Shown one piece after another: positions 49,781 to 58,930 of a stretch of DNA of 64,000 nucleotides. Origin of the DNA: Streptomyces hyderabadensis (lineage in GTDB: Bacteria > Actinomycetota > Actinomycetes > Streptomycetales > Streptomycetaceae); contig NZ_JAIOJZ010000016.1 in the NCBI RefSeq assembly GCF_020404845.1, positions 1 through 64,000 on the forward strand, in the 5' to 3' direction. The translations under genes were made by a program, and so were the position numbers. The notes under the pieces are model-generated. The model was given only the letters and a program-made list of their open reading frames with translations. It had not been told where the DNA came from and did no database searches. Each line of letters opens with the position of its first letter. The first letter of the stretch is position 1.

Positions 49781-51075
49781 CCATGTCACCCCCGTCCACC
49801 GAGTCCTTCACCCCGCCCGCCGGAACCGCCGCGCCGACCGACCGGCCCGACGTCGTGGACCTCTACCTCAAGCACATCGGCTCCGGCCGCGCCGTGATGG
49901 GCCGAGTCATGGGCGGCATGGCCGAGGTCCGCTCCGAGGGGACCTGGATCCACACCGACGACGGCCGCCGCTTCCTGGACTTCGGCGGCTACGGCGTCTT
50001 CATCATGGGCCACCGCCACCCGGCCGTCGTCGAAGCGGTGCACCGGCAGATCGACACCCACCCGCTGGCCAGCCGCGTCCTCCTCGAACCCGTCGCCGCC
50101 CGGGCCGCCCAGGCCCTGGCCGCCCACACCCCGCCCGGCCTCGACTACGTACACTTCGTCAACTCCGGCACCGAGGCCACCGAGGCGGCCCTGAAACTGG
50201 CCCGCGCCCACGGACTCACCTCGGTGATCACCACCCGCAGCGGTTTCCACGGTAAGACACTCGGCGCGCTGAGCGTCACCGCCAACGCCACGTACCAGAC
50301 GCCCTTCCAGCCCCTGCTCCCGGACGTCACCCAGGTGGCCTACGACGACCCGGCCGACCTCGAACAGGCGCTGGCCGCCCGCCGCGACCGGGCCTGCGTC
50401 ATCGTCGAACCCGTCCAGGGCGAGGGCGGCGTACGCATCCCCCGCCCCGGCTACCTCGGGCAGGTGCGGGCGCTGTGCCAGGCGTACGGCGCCATGCTGG
50501 TCGTCGACGAGATCCAGACCGGCATGGGACGGCTCGGCACCTGGTGGGGCGTCGACGCCGAGGGCGTGCGTCCGGACGTGCTGCTCGTCGGCAAGGGACT
50601 CAGCGGCGGTGTCGTACCGGTCGCCGCGATGGTCGCCACCGCGGACGCCTACGCCCCCTTCAGCCGCGACCCCTACCTGCACACCTCCACCTTCGGAGCC
50701 TCGCCGATCGCCTGCGCCGCCGCCCTCGCCACCGTACGGGCCATGGAGGAGGAGGACACCGTGGCCCGGGCCGCCGCGCTCGGCCCGCGCATCCTCACCG
50801 GCGTACGGGACGTGTGCGCGCCGTACCAGGGCGGACTGGTCCGCGAAGTGCGCGGCCGGGGCCTGCTGATCGGCATCGAGTTCGCCGAGGAACAGGCGGT
50901 CGGCGAACTGCTGCTGGAACTGATCTCCCGCGGTGTGCTCGTCAACAACTCCCTCAACTCCACCCGGGTGCTGCGGCTGACCCCGCCGGCCGTGGTCGAC
51001 GACTCCGCGCTCGACCTGTTCCTCACCACCCTCGGCGCGGCCCTGCGCGGCACGGCCGACCGTATGACCGGCTGA
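49777..51075 (+). CDS. Class III aminotransferase
   Basis: 432 residues: FLDFGGYGVFIMGHRHPAVVEAVHRQ, FVNSGTEATEAALKLAR, TTRSGFHGKTLGALSVT, EPVQGEGGVRIP, VVDEIQTGMGRLGTWWG and PLP-lysine in LLVGKGLSGGVVPV. This is the ornithine/acetylornithine/omega-transaminase group, which can aminate aldehydes. Directly coupled to the thioester reductase, so a reductive-release and transamination pair giving an alkyl amine is likely. Confidence 0.92.
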   Translation: MTMSPPSTESFTPPAGTAAPTDRPDVVDLYLKHIGSGRAVMGRVMGGMAEVRSEGTWIHTDDGRRFLDFGGYGVFIMGHRHPAVVEAVHRQIDTHPLASRVLLEPVAARAAQALAAHTPPGLDYVHFVNSGTEATEAALKLARAHGLTSVITTRSGFHGKTLGALSVTANATYQTPFQPLLPDVTQVAYDDPADLEQALAARRDRACVIVEPVQGEGGVRIPRPGYLGQVRALCQAYGAMLVVDEIQTGMGRLGTWWGVDAEGVRPDVLLVGKGLSGGVVPVAAMVATADAYAPFSRDPYLHTSTFGASPIACAAALATVRAMEEEDTVARAAALGPRILTGVRDVCAPYQGGLVREVRGRGLLIGIEFAEEQAVGELLLELISRGVLVNNSLNSTRVLRLTPPAVVDDSALDLFLTTLGAALRGTADRMTG

Positions 51076-51156
51076 CACCGGCTCCTGGCGCCGGCGCCAG
51101 CCACCAGCTCCGGACACCAGCGTCCGAAAACCCTCCGGGAAGGAACCGAACGAACC

Positions 51157-51624
51157 ATGCGCCACGTGGTCCTGCACGCCTTCGTCGACGGACTGGCACC
51201 CGCCGACGTCTACGCCCGCATCAGCGACTTCCGCCGTTATCCCGAGCACAGCGACACCTTCCGCGAGGTGCGCGTCGAGCCTGCGCTGCCCGACGGCTCC
51301 ACGGTCTCGGACTGGACCGTCGAGTTCCGGGGCGGCCTGATGCGGTGGCGGGAACGCGACACCTACTCGCCTGAGACGTACTCCATCGCCTTCGAACAGG
51401 TCAGCGGCGACTTCCAGGCCTTCGAGGGGAGCTGGCGCTGCGAAGCGAGGGACGGCGGCACGCTCATCGTCTACACCGCGGCCTTCGACCTCGGCATCCC
51501 GTCCATGGCCGAGATCCTCGACCCGGTGGCCGAGTCGACCCTGCGGACCAACGTCGCCCGCGTGCTGCGGGGCCTCGCGGGCGCGGAGGTGACCGATGAG
51601 CGCGCGGCTGCGGCTGGTGACTGA
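51157..51624 (+). CDS. SRPBCC/START-fold protein (cyclase/aromatase-like)
   Basis: 155 residues: VLHAFVDGLAPADVYARISDFRRYPEHSDTFREVRVEP at the start and WTVEFRGGLMRWRERDTYSPETYSIAFEQVSGDFQAFEGSWRCEA in the middle are typical of the coenzyme-Q-binding/polyketide cyclase helix-grip fold. Such proteins cyclise or carry hydrophobic polyketides. Overlaps the flavin-reductase gene by 29 bases. Confidence 0.83.
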   Translation: MRHVVLHAFVDGLAPADVYARISDFRRYPEHSDTFREVRVEPALPDGSTVSDWTVEFRGGLMRWRERDTYSPETYSIAFEQVSGDFQAFEGSWRCEARDGGTLIVYTAAFDLGIPSMAEILDPVAESTLRTNVARVLRGLAGAEVTDERAAAAGD

Positions 51625-52195
51625 CCGGGCGGCCGTCGCGGGCGCCCCGCCGCCGGCCGCCGACCAGCTGGGCGAGGAAGCGCTGCACGAGGAACCGGGG
51701 CCCGGCGCCGCCCGCTGTCTCGGCCTGTACGCCAAGCTGGCCGCCGGCGTGACCGTCGTGACCGCCCGTGGCGAGGACGGCCCGCTGGGCATGACGGTGT
51801 CCGCCGTCACCTCGCTGTCCGCCCGTCCGCCGCTGCTGCTCGCCTGTCTGCGCGACGGCTCCCGCACCTTCGCCGCCGTCCGCGCCCGCCGGGTCTTCGC
51901 CGTGCACCTGCTGCGCGAGGAACAGCAGGAGCTCGCGGGCCGGTTCGCGTCCCCCACCACGACCGCGGCGGAGCGGTTCGCCGGCACCGAAACCCGGCAG
52001 GTGCTGGGCGTCCCGGTGCTGGCCGGCGCGCTCGCCTGGTCGGTGTGCCTGACCGAGGACGTACGCCGCTACGGCGACCACCACCTCGTCGTCGGCCGGG
52101 TCGCCGCCGTGCACGTGGGCGGCGGACGCCCGCTGCTGTGGCACGACCGCCGGTTCGGTGCGCTGACCGAGCCGGTGCCGGACGCCGCCGGATGA
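51596..52195 (+). CDS. Flavin reductase-like protein
   Basis: 199 residues: GVTVVTARGEDGPLGMTVSAVTSLSARPPLLLACLRDGSRTFAAVRARRVFAVHLLREEQQELAGRF and VGRVAAVHVGGGRPLLWHDRRFGAL are the split-barrel FMN/FAD reductase family. It would supply reduced flavin to a two-component monooxygenase or to the FADH2-dependent halogenase-like enzyme at 58931-60688. An additional 40-residue N-terminal extension precedes the domain. Stop overlaps the next start as ATGA. Confidence 0.9.
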   Translation: MSARLRLVTDRAAVAGAPPPAADQLGEEALHEEPGPGAARCLGLYAKLAAGVTVVTARGEDGPLGMTVSAVTSLSARPPLLLACLRDGSRTFAAVRARRVFAVHLLREEQQELAGRFASPTTTAAERFAGTETRQVLGVPVLAGALAWSVCLTEDVRRYGDHHLVVGRVAAVHVGGGRPLLWHDRRFGALTEPVPDAAG

Positions 52196-53514
52196 TCAGG
52201 CCGCCGGCCGGAACGCCGTACTGGGACCCCGCGGAACTGCCGGCGCAGCCCCAGTTGCACGGGGTGGTCACCGCGGACGTGGCCGTCGTCGGGGCCGGGC
52301 TGGCCGGGCTGTCCTGCGCCTACCACCTGGCGGAGCGTGCCCCCGGGCTCGACATCGCGGTGGTGGACGCCGAGCACCCGGCCGCCGGCGCCAGCGGCCG
52401 GGGCACCGGTCTGCTGGGCCCCCGGGCCGGCCCCGCGGTCGACCGCGCGGTGCGCCGCTTCGGCCCGCAGACGGCGCGCAGGATGCACCGGGCCAGTGAA
52501 CGGGCGGTGCGGGACGTCCTCGCCCTGTGCGCCCGGCTCGACGTGCCCTGCGGGCTGCGGCCCGGCGAGCAGCTGGTGGCCACCCGGTCGTCCGCGGGCC
52601 TGGCGGCACTCGCCCGCCAGGCCCGCGCCTGCCGCGAACTCGGACTGGACGTCCCCGTCCTCACCCCGGCCGGCATCCGCGACCGGGTCGGCGTGCCCTA
52701 CCGGGCGGCGCTCCTGCACCGCCCCGCCGCGACCCTCGACCCGGCAGCCCTGACCTGCGCCCTCGCCCGGGCCTGCGCCGACAAAGGCGTGCGATTCTAC
52801 GGCCGCAGCCCGCTGCTGGCCCTGCGCCCCGGCGATCTGGTCGGCCCCGAGCTGGTCCTGCCGCACGGCAGGCTCTACGCCGGTCAGGCGGTGCTGGCCG
52901 TCAACTCGGCCGCGCAGGCACTGGACCTGCCGGTGGGCACCGTCCTGCCGCTCGAGGTGTACGCCGTCGCGACCGAACCGCTGAGCGCCCCGGCCTACGA
53001 GGCCCTGGGCGGACGCGCCGGGCACTCCGTCGTCGACGCCGTCCCGATGGCGCCGTACTTCCGGCTGCTCCCGGACCGGGGCCTGGTGGCGGGCGGCGGT
53101 ACCGCCGCGGTTCCGGCGGGTATCGGCGCTCCCCGTCTCCAGGCCGTCAGGGAGCGTGCCTGGACCTGGCTGGAGAAGTGGCTGCGGTCCCTGCATCCGG
53201 ACCTCGCCCGGGTACGGGTCACCCACCGCTGGTCCGGCCGCATCGGCATGACCGGCGACGACCTGCCGGTGGTGGGGCCGGTGCCGGGCTTCGAGGACGT
53301 CTGGTACATCGGCGGCTGCTGCGGGCACGGACTCGCCCTGTCCGTGGCGCACGGCGCGCACGTGGCCGCGGCCCTGCTGGGCGAGCCGGAACCAGGCGAA
53401 CCGCTTCCGTGGCACCGTTCCCGGGCCCCGCGCCTGCCGGCCCGCGGACCCGCGGGGCCCCTGCTGCGGGCGTACGTGGACACACTGGGGCGAATCGCTC
53501 GGCATACATGCTGA
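52192..53514 (+). CDS. FAD-dependent oxidoreductase, DAO/glycine-oxidase type
   Basis: 440 residues: Rossmann motif VAVVGAGLAGLSCAYHLAERAPGLDIAVVDAEHPAAGASGRGTGLL, closing motif GMTGDDLPVVGPVPGFEDVWYIGGCCGHGLALSVAHGAHVA. This family oxidises amines or amino acids (puuB/ordL and glycine oxidase types), consistent with acting on the amine made by the aminotransferase. ATG 52192 overlaps the flavin reductase stop. Confidence 0.88.
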   Translation: MIRPPAGTPYWDPAELPAQPQLHGVVTADVAVVGAGLAGLSCAYHLAERAPGLDIAVVDAEHPAAGASGRGTGLLGPRAGPAVDRAVRRFGPQTARRMHRASERAVRDVLALCARLDVPCGLRPGEQLVATRSSAGLAALARQARACRELGLDVPVLTPAGIRDRVGVPYRAALLHRPAATLDPAALTCALARACADKGVRFYGRSPLLALRPGDLVGPELVLPHGRLYAGQAVLAVNSAAQALDLPVGTVLPLEVYAVATEPLSAPAYEALGGRAGHSVVDAVPMAPYFRLLPDRGLVAGGGTAAVPAGIGAPRLQAVRERAWTWLEKWLRSLHPDLARVRVTHRWSGRIGMTGDDLPVVGPVPGFEDVWYIGGCCGHGLALSVAHGAHVAAALLGEPEPGEPLPWHRSRAPRLPARGPAGPLLRAYVDTLGRIARHTC

Positions 53515-53628
53515 CGGCGGACGCGGCCCGCATCCGTACCCCGGCTCCGCAGACCGCGGACTCCAGCTCCGCAACCCCCCGGCCTCGCAGCCCCACAGAC
53601 CCCCAGAACCCGACCAGGAGGTCCCACC

Positions 53629-54870
53629 ATGCGACCCGACTTCGGTACGGACGGCCGCCTGCCGTCGGCCCTGCCCATGGGAACCGTAGACGTCGCCTTC
53701 CACCTGGCGACGGGCGGCGACCCGGTGCCCCTCGCGTTCACGTTCGGGTTCGAAGGCCGGGCCCCCACCCTGGACTCCGTACGCGCGCGGGTCGCCGAAC
53801 GCGTCCACCGCGTCCCGACGTTGCGCTACCGCATCGCACGGGACCGCGGGAAATTCCGGCGAGTGGACCGGATCGCGGTGGACCGGCACGTGCACGAGGC
53901 GTGGCTGCCCGAGGACACCGACGGGTCGGCGACCAGCCGCCTGATGCTGTCCCGGCCGATGAACACGGACGACCGGCCCCCCTGGGACGTATGGCTGGTC
54001 CACGGCCCGGCGGACCGGCACACCCTGGTCTACCGGACCGACCACACCTTCCAGGACGGCATGGGCGCCGCCTACACCGCCCGCGCCCTCCTCGGCGACC
54101 ACCCCGAGGGCGGACCGGCCCCGCAGCGTCCCGCCCGGCCCACCGCACAGGGCCTCGCGGACGCTCTGGGCGAGGTGGTGTCCGCCTTCCGCGCGCCCAC
54201 CCCGAAACCGGCGTTCGACGGAGCATTCACGGGCCGCGTCGACGTCTGCCACGCCGACACCCCGCTGCCCCGGCTGCGCGCCATTGCCCGCGCCCACGGC
54301 GGCACGGTCACGGACGTCTATCTCGCGGCCCTGTCCCACGCCGTCCGCACCTGGTACCTGAAGGACACCGGCTCGGCCCATCCGCCGCTGCCCGTGTCGA
54401 TCCCGATGTCGGTACGGGCCCCGGGGGAGGAGTTCGCCCCGGGCAACCGCATGGTCACCGCCCGGCTCCTGCTGCCCTGCGAGGAGGAGTCGCCCCAGCG
54501 GACCCTGGCCCGGGTCGTCGCCCGCACGGGCCGGCTGCGGGAGAGCCGGCGGCGCGACGCCATGCGCCTGCTGCTGTCCGCCGCCCCGCGGTCGCTCGGT
54601 GCCACCGTCGGCACCCGACTGGTCCGCGGGGCGTTCGTGGCCGGCCCGGTGAGCAGCGTGAACTTCGGCACCGCCCTGGTCCACCAGGGGATTGCGGCCC
54701 GTCGCGCGGCCGTCTTCGCCGGTGTCGCCTCAGGCATCCGGTGTGTGACGACGCTGACGAGCCAGCACGACACCGCGTGCCTGACCGTCGTCCACGACGA
54801 GGCCCTGGCGACCGCGGACGAACTCCCCGACCTGTGGCTCGCGGCGCTGCTGGAGCTTGAGCGGCCGTAG
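53629..54870 (+). CDS. WS/DGAT-type O-acyltransferase
   Basis: 413 residues of the wax ester synthase/diacylglycerol acyltransferase family. The catalytic HHxxxDG appears as DHTFQDG with His139, Asp143 and Gly144; the first His is Asp, a tolerated change. Further family signatures: VPTLRYRIARDRGKFRRVD near residue 62, PPWDVWLVHG near 117, and PVSIPMSVRAPGEEFAPGNRMVTARLLLPCEEESPQRTLARV near 270. Forms esters between acyl-CoA and an alcohol; may acylate the cluster product. The last gene before a very strong terminator. Confidence 0.87.
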   Translation: MRPDFGTDGRLPSALPMGTVDVAFHLATGGDPVPLAFTFGFEGRAPTLDSVRARVAERVHRVPTLRYRIARDRGKFRRVDRIAVDRHVHEAWLPEDTDGSATSRLMLSRPMNTDDRPPWDVWLVHGPADRHTLVYRTDHTFQDGMGAAYTARALLGDHPEGGPAPQRPARPTAQGLADALGEVVSAFRAPTPKPAFDGAFTGRVDVCHADTPLPRLRAIARAHGGTVTDVYLAALSHAVRTWYLKDTGSAHPPLPVSIPMSVRAPGEEFAPGNRMVTARLLLPCEEESPQRTLARVVARTGRLRESRRRDAMRLLLSAAPRSLGATVGTRLVRGAFVAGPVSSVNFGTALVHQGIAARRAAVFAGVASGIRCVTTLTSQHDTACLTVVHDEALATADELPDLWLAALLELERP

Positions 54871-54876
54871 CCGCCA

Positions 54877-54929
54877 CGGCATCATGCGCAGGCCCCGGAC
54901 GGTGCGTCCGGGGCCTGCGCATGATGCCG
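54877..54929. terminator. Perfect 24-pair bidirectional terminator
   Basis: A 24-base stem (54877-54900 with 54906-54929) and a five-base loop GGTGC, between the convergent acyltransferase and methyltransferase genes. The methyltransferase stop lies just 2 bases beyond the right arm. Confidence 0.92.
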
Positions 54930-54931
54930 GG

Positions 54932-55810
54932 TCAGGGCGTGCGGCGCAGCGTTCCGGTGGTGAGGAAGACGCTGTCCGCGGCGGCCGTGCCGATCAGCGG
55001 CAGATACGGGGTCAGGCGCTCTACCGCGTACGGCAGCGTGTACAGGTCGGCGGCCGCCGCGTCCCAGCCGTGCTCGGCCCACCAGCGCTCCGGATCGGCG
55101 ATCTGCCAGTTCCAGGCCAGTCCGATCGTCGCCAGGGCGTCCATGAAGGGCGCGACGAACGAGGAGGACATGGTCGCGGAGTTCACGCACTCGGCGCCGA
55201 ACATGCTGCCGGGGGCGGAGAGTTCGGTCATCGCGGTGACGACGGCCGCCACCTCCGGGGGCCGGAGGAAATACAGGGGTGCCTCCCAGAGCCATGCGGT
55301 GGGCCTGCCGGGATCGAATCCCGCCGCCCCGAGTTCCTCCTGCCAGGGTGCCGCACCGTCGGCTTCGACGACGGTGCGGCGTCCGCAGGAGAGCCGGCTC
55401 AAGTCCAGTACCCGTTCCTTGAAGGCCAGTACGGCCGCGTCCTCCACCTCGAAGACGTGCACCCCGGTCGGCCAGTCGAGCCGGAAGGCACGGGTGTCAA
55501 GACCGGCGCCGAGCAGCACCACCTGGCGGCAGCCCGAACGGGCCGCGGTGAGAACGTAGTCGTCGAAGAAGCGGGTGCGGACCACCTGATAGTCGGGCAG
55601 CAGGCGCTGCAGCGGTCCGTCTCCGGGCGGGCCCCCGTCGAACCCGGCCGCGTGGAGGAAGTCGGCGGCCCACGGGTCGCGGACGATCGGCGCGGGCCGG
55701 AGGTTCTCCGCCGCGTGTGCGGCGGCCGTCCAGAGCGCCGCGCGGGGAATGCCGTGCGGGGTCGCGGCGGGCGGCGCGAACGGTGACTGCGGACGTGTGG
55801 TTTCCGGCAT
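54932..55810 (-). CDS. Class I SAM methyltransferase, leucine-carboxyl-methyltransferase-like
   Basis: 292 residues: TAAAHAAENLRPAPIVRDPWAADFL, RTRFFDDYVLTAARSGCRQVVLLGAGLDTRAFRLDWP (SAM loop GAGLDTRAFR), VFEVEDAAVLAFKERVL and LWEAPLYFLRPPEVAAVV. This matches the LCMT/TIGR00027 group common in Streptomyces and mycobacterial biosynthetic loci, which methylate O or carboxyl groups. ATG 55810 with AAGGAGAT upstream. First of a block of minus-strand genes running to 61.4 kb. Confidence 0.9.
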   Translation of the reverse strand: MPETTRPQSPFAPPAATPHGIPRAALWTAAAHAAENLRPAPIVRDPWAADFLHAAGFDGGPPGDGPLQRLLPDYQVVRTRFFDDYVLTAARSGCRQVVLLGAGLDTRAFRLDWPTGVHVFEVEDAAVLAFKERVLDLSRLSCGRRTVVEADGAAPWQEELGAAGFDPGRPTAWLWEAPLYFLRPPEVAAVVTAMTELSAPGSMFGAECVNSATMSSSFVAPFMDALATIGLAWNWQIADPERWWAEHGWDAAAADLYTLPYAVERLTPYLPLIGTAAADSVFLTTGTLRRTP

Positions 55811-55854
55811 GGGATCTCCTTGAGGTGGGGCAGGGGCGGCTGGGCGGCCCCGGA

Positions 55855-57432
55855 TCATCCGGAGCGGCGACGGCCCAGCAGGAAGGCCGCGGCACCCAGC
55901 GCGAGCAGGCTTCCGGAGGGGCGGGTGGGCCGCTGGCCGCCCATCGCGGCGGGGGTGCGCGGCTCGTGGATGTTCAGTGCGAACTGACGGTTGGCCACGT
56001 CGGAGAGGACGCCCCGGACCTGTTCGGGGCTGGTGACGGCGGCCAGCAGAAGCTCCATGGAGTTCCGGGCGAACTGGTTGCGGCCGAGGAAATCGCGGCC
56101 CAGTGCGAAAAGGATCTTCGGCACCTCCGCCTGGAACACCTCGGGCAGTGTGATCTCGGGAGCCAGGCACCGCACCGAACCGTCGAGGTTCGCGAAGGAC
56201 TTGCCCAGCAGCGAGACGGCCGGCGGCGAACCGATTCCGCGTTTGGTCGCCTTGGCCAGCACCGTCGTGAGCGCGACGCCGAAGTTCATGTCCTCCAGTG
56301 AGAGATGGGAGACCGTGGGCACGAACGCGGCCATGTCGGCGGCGAACGCGGGCATGTTGGCCCACGGCGTCAGCCGGCCCATCTCCGCCCAGTGCTGCGC
56401 CAGCCCGGCCCCGTCGTTCTGCGCCATGGCCATGAACAGCGGCAGCAGCTGAAGACTGGTCCTGCGGTCCAGGCGGCCGACCATGCCCCAGTCGATCAGC
56501 GTCGCGGGTCCGCCGGGAGCGGCGAAGACGTTGCCGGCGTGCGGGTCGGCGTGGAAGAAGCGATGGACGAAATACCCGTGGTACATGAACCGCAGCAGGT
56601 CCTTGCCGATCTCCACGCGCTCGTCGTCCGTGAAGTGGGCGGGGTCGACGTGCCGCACCGACTTCCCGTCGGCCAGCGACTGGACCAGGACCCGGGGGCT
56701 GGCGTGCAGGACCCGGGGCACCTCCAGGGAGCGGAACGGGCGGACGTGGTCACGGGCCTCGTCCATGTTGCGGGCCTCGCCGGTGAAGTCCAGCTCCGGC
56801 TCCATGGCGTCGAAGACCGAGCCGAGCATCGCCTCGATGTCGATGACCTCGTTGAACCGGGGCGCGACACGGGCCACGATCTTCGACGCCCGGCGCATCA
56901 GGGCCATGTCCGCGAGTACGCCCTCGCGGATGCCGGGTCGCTGGATCTTCACCACGGCCGCGCGCCCGCCGGGCAGCGTCACGCGGTAGACCTGGGCGAG
57001 GGACGCCGCCCCCAGCGGGGCGACGGTCTCGATGTCGTCGAAGCGCAGCTTCCAGTTCGGCCCGAGGTCCCGGGCCAGTACCGGCTCGAACTCAGAGAAC
57101 GGCTGGACGTCGACCTCGTCGTGCAGGTTCTGCAGTTCGTCGCGGATGGACTGGGGGACCATGTCGGGCCGGGTGGAGAGGACCTGGCCGAGTTTCACGT
57201 AGAAGGGGCCGAGGCTCTCCAGGGCATGTCGTACCGCCTTGGCGCGGCGCTGCTCCGCCCCGGCGGTGGCCTCGGCCGCGGACCCGGCGGAGCCGTCGAG
57301 GCCCTCCGCCGGGGACCGCATGTCCCGCTTCGTACGCCTCCGCAGCCGGGTCGCCTGTCCCACCTCGTCGGCCACGAGGCTGCCCAGGACCCTGACCACG
57401 AGACGCAGCCGATCGCCGACGACAGACGTCAT
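55855..57432 (-). CDS. ABC1/UbiB-family atypical kinase with C-terminal membrane tail
   Basis: 525 residues: the family-specific KLGQVLSTRPDMVP (KxGQ motif), APLGAASLAQVYRVTLPGGRAAVVKIQRPG with Ala-rich loop, E-rich FDAMEPELDFTGEARNMDEARDH, catalytic FFHADPHAGNVF and LIDWGMVGRL. UbiB-type ATPases act in isoprenoid-quinone or lipid metabolism at membranes. The C-terminus, SGSLLALGAAAFLLGRRRSG, is a single short hydrophobic helix with an arginine cap, a tail anchor. Faces a biosynthetic cluster, so it may help extract or present a lipid intermediate. Confidence 0.9.
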   Translation of the reverse strand: MTSVVGDRLRLVVRVLGSLVADEVGQATRLRRRTKRDMRSPAEGLDGSAGSAAEATAGAEQRRAKAVRHALESLGPFYVKLGQVLSTRPDMVPQSIRDELQNLHDEVDVQPFSEFEPVLARDLGPNWKLRFDDIETVAPLGAASLAQVYRVTLPGGRAAVVKIQRPGIREGVLADMALMRRASKIVARVAPRFNEVIDIEAMLGSVFDAMEPELDFTGEARNMDEARDHVRPFRSLEVPRVLHASPRVLVQSLADGKSVRHVDPAHFTDDERVEIGKDLLRFMYHGYFVHRFFHADPHAGNVFAAPGGPATLIDWGMVGRLDRRTSLQLLPLFMAMAQNDGAGLAQHWAEMGRLTPWANMPAFAADMAAFVPTVSHLSLEDMNFGVALTTVLAKATKRGIGSPPAVSLLGKSFANLDGSVRCLAPEITLPEVFQAEVPKILFALGRDFLGRNQFARNSMELLLAAVTSPEQVRGVLSDVANRQFALNIHEPRTPAAMGGQRPTRPSGSLLALGAAAFLLGRRRSG

Positions 57433-57523
57433 CGTGTGTGATCCTCCTCAGATCGGGACCCGGTACGGAACGGCGGTCGGCGTACGGCACGGAGCCGGCC
57501 GGGGCGGGACGGTGAACGACTGG

Positions 57524-58201
57524 TCAGCTGGAGGACGAGGACTGCCCGCCCCGGGACTGACCGCCGCCCTGCTGTCCGGTGAGGCCCTGCAGCGCCGCCA
57601 GCCCCTGCTGACCGGCCTGGGCCGGCAGGTTGGTCAGGTTCTGCAGGCCCTGGACCGCCTCGAGGAGCTTGGGCAGCACCTGGAGCAGCTGGGTGAGCTG
57701 GCCCGGGAGCGCCATCAGGTCGCCCGCCCCGCTCGCCGCGTGTCCGAGGCCTCCGGCCAGCTGACCGAGCCCGCCGAGCGCGCCGGCCGCGCCGCCGACC
57801 GCGGCGAGCGGATTGGCCGCCCCGCCCAGCGCGGCCAGGGGGTTGCCCGCCCCGCCCAGCGCGGCCGCGAGCGGGTTGCCGCCGCCCGCGGCGCCGGTGA
57901 GCGCGGCCAGGGGGTTCTGCGCTGCGCCCGCGCCGGTCCCGCCGAGTGCGGCCAGCGGATTGGTGACACCCGCGAGCGCGGTCGCCGGGTTGACGGCCCC
58001 GGCCAGTGCGGCGAGGGCGTTCGGCGGCAGCCCGGCCAGTGTGTCGACGGCGTTGCCGGAGCGGCGCGACGATCCCGAGCCGCGCGACGATCCCGAGTCG
58101 TCGTCCCGGTTCAGGAGGTCGTCGAACGCGTCCTTCCAGCTGTCGGTCATATCACCGACCAGATCCTTGAAGATGTCTTGGACGTTCTTGCTGTTGCCCA
58201 T
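57524..58201 (-). CDS. Ala/Gly-rich NPLAAL-repeat protein of unknown function
   Basis: 225 residues. A charged start (VQDIFKDLVGDMTDSWKDAFDDLLNRDDD) is followed by a Ser/Arg linker, then five copies of NPLAAL/NPLAAA and one decayed copy (NPATAL), with 11-14 residue spacing, a Leu-rich helix (LTQLLQVLPKLLEAVQGLQNLTNLPAQ) and a Gln/Gly/Ser tail. No cysteine, no signal peptide, no family recognised. The amphipathic repeat composition suggests a self-assembling or lipid-surface protein (phasin-like) by analogy only. Lies between an ECF sigma factor and an ABC1 kinase; 53 bases separate it from the sigma factor gene, so they are likely cotranscribed. Confidence 0.75.
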   Translation of the reverse strand: MGNSKNVQDIFKDLVGDMTDSWKDAFDDLLNRDDDSGSSRGSGSSRRSGNAVDTLAGLPPNALAALAGAVNPATALAGVTNPLAALGGTGAGAAQNPLAALTGAAGGGNPLAAALGGAGNPLAALGGAANPLAAVGGAAGALGGLGQLAGGLGHAASGAGDLMALPGQLTQLLQVLPKLLEAVQGLQNLTNLPAQAGQQGLAALQGLTGQQGGGQSRGGQSSSSS

Positions 58202-58254
58202 GAGTGGGGTCCCTTTCCGTTTCTCTGCGATGGGAGAGGTGCGGTTTTCGGGTG

Positions 58255-58851
58255 TTATCGGGCGCAGCCTTCCAAGGCTTTCGCGCAGACGTTCTTCAAT
58301 CGTGCGCGGCCCCTGGTGAAGGCGGCTTCGGCCGCCTTGACGGAGATGTTGTGCATGCGGGCGAATTCCGCAGTGGAAATACCCTTGGCGCGGGCGAGTA
58401 TGACCTCCTGCTCACGCCCCCGCAGGTGTTGTACCTGGCCCAGAAGCCATCTGCCGAAGTCCTCGTCGCAGACGTCCTCCTCGGTCGTGCCCGGGGTTTC
58501 CGCGAGCGCCGCACGCTGGAGGAGTCTGCTGCGACGGTCTATGTCGCGGTAGAAGTCGATGCAGAGGCGAAGCGCCACCGACGTCAGAAAGGCGCCGAGT
58601 CGATTCCTGTCCAACGCCGCGTGGGCGGCTGCCCGGGCCATGGTTTCCTGAACGCAGTCCTCGGCGTCCTGGAAACTCGGTAGTCTTCGCCGAACCAGCC
58701 GCATGAGGCGGTCCTGATGCTGGAAGATTTCTTCCCAGGAGCATTCAGCGGGCGATTGGCAGGTGGAATGTCGCACCATCGTGGATTGCAGCCCGTTGTC
58801 TCTCGGATTGAGCAGGGAGAACCGCGGCCGATTTTCCATTTGTTCGGCCAT
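58255..58851 (-). CDS. ECF-type RNA polymerase sigma factor
   Basis: 198 residues: region 2 (EIFQHQDRLMRLVRRRLPSFQDAEDCVQETMARAAAHAALDRNRLGAFLTSVALRLCIDFYRD) and region 4 (LLGQVQHLRGREQEVILARAKGISTAEFARMHNISVKAAEAAFTRGRARLKNV). No anti-sigma gene adjoins it. Begins the transcription unit sigma factor, repeat protein and ABC1 kinase, and is separated by only 79 bases from the halogenase-like gene upstream. A cluster-specific activator is plausible. Confidence 0.92.
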   Translation of the reverse strand: MAEQMENRPRFSLLNPRDNGLQSTMVRHSTCQSPAECSWEEIFQHQDRLMRLVRRRLPSFQDAEDCVQETMARAAAHAALDRNRLGAFLTSVALRLCIDFYRDIDRRSRLLQRAALAETPGTTEEDVCDEDFGRWLLGQVQHLRGREQEVILARAKGISTAEFARMHNISVKAAEAAFTRGRARLKNVCAKALEGCAR

Positions 58852-58930
58852 GTGGATTTTCTACCCGAGGCCCTGGAGCGGCAAACCGGAATATGTGCCT
58901 CCGTCGGTCGGTGGGAATGTTCTTCCGTAC

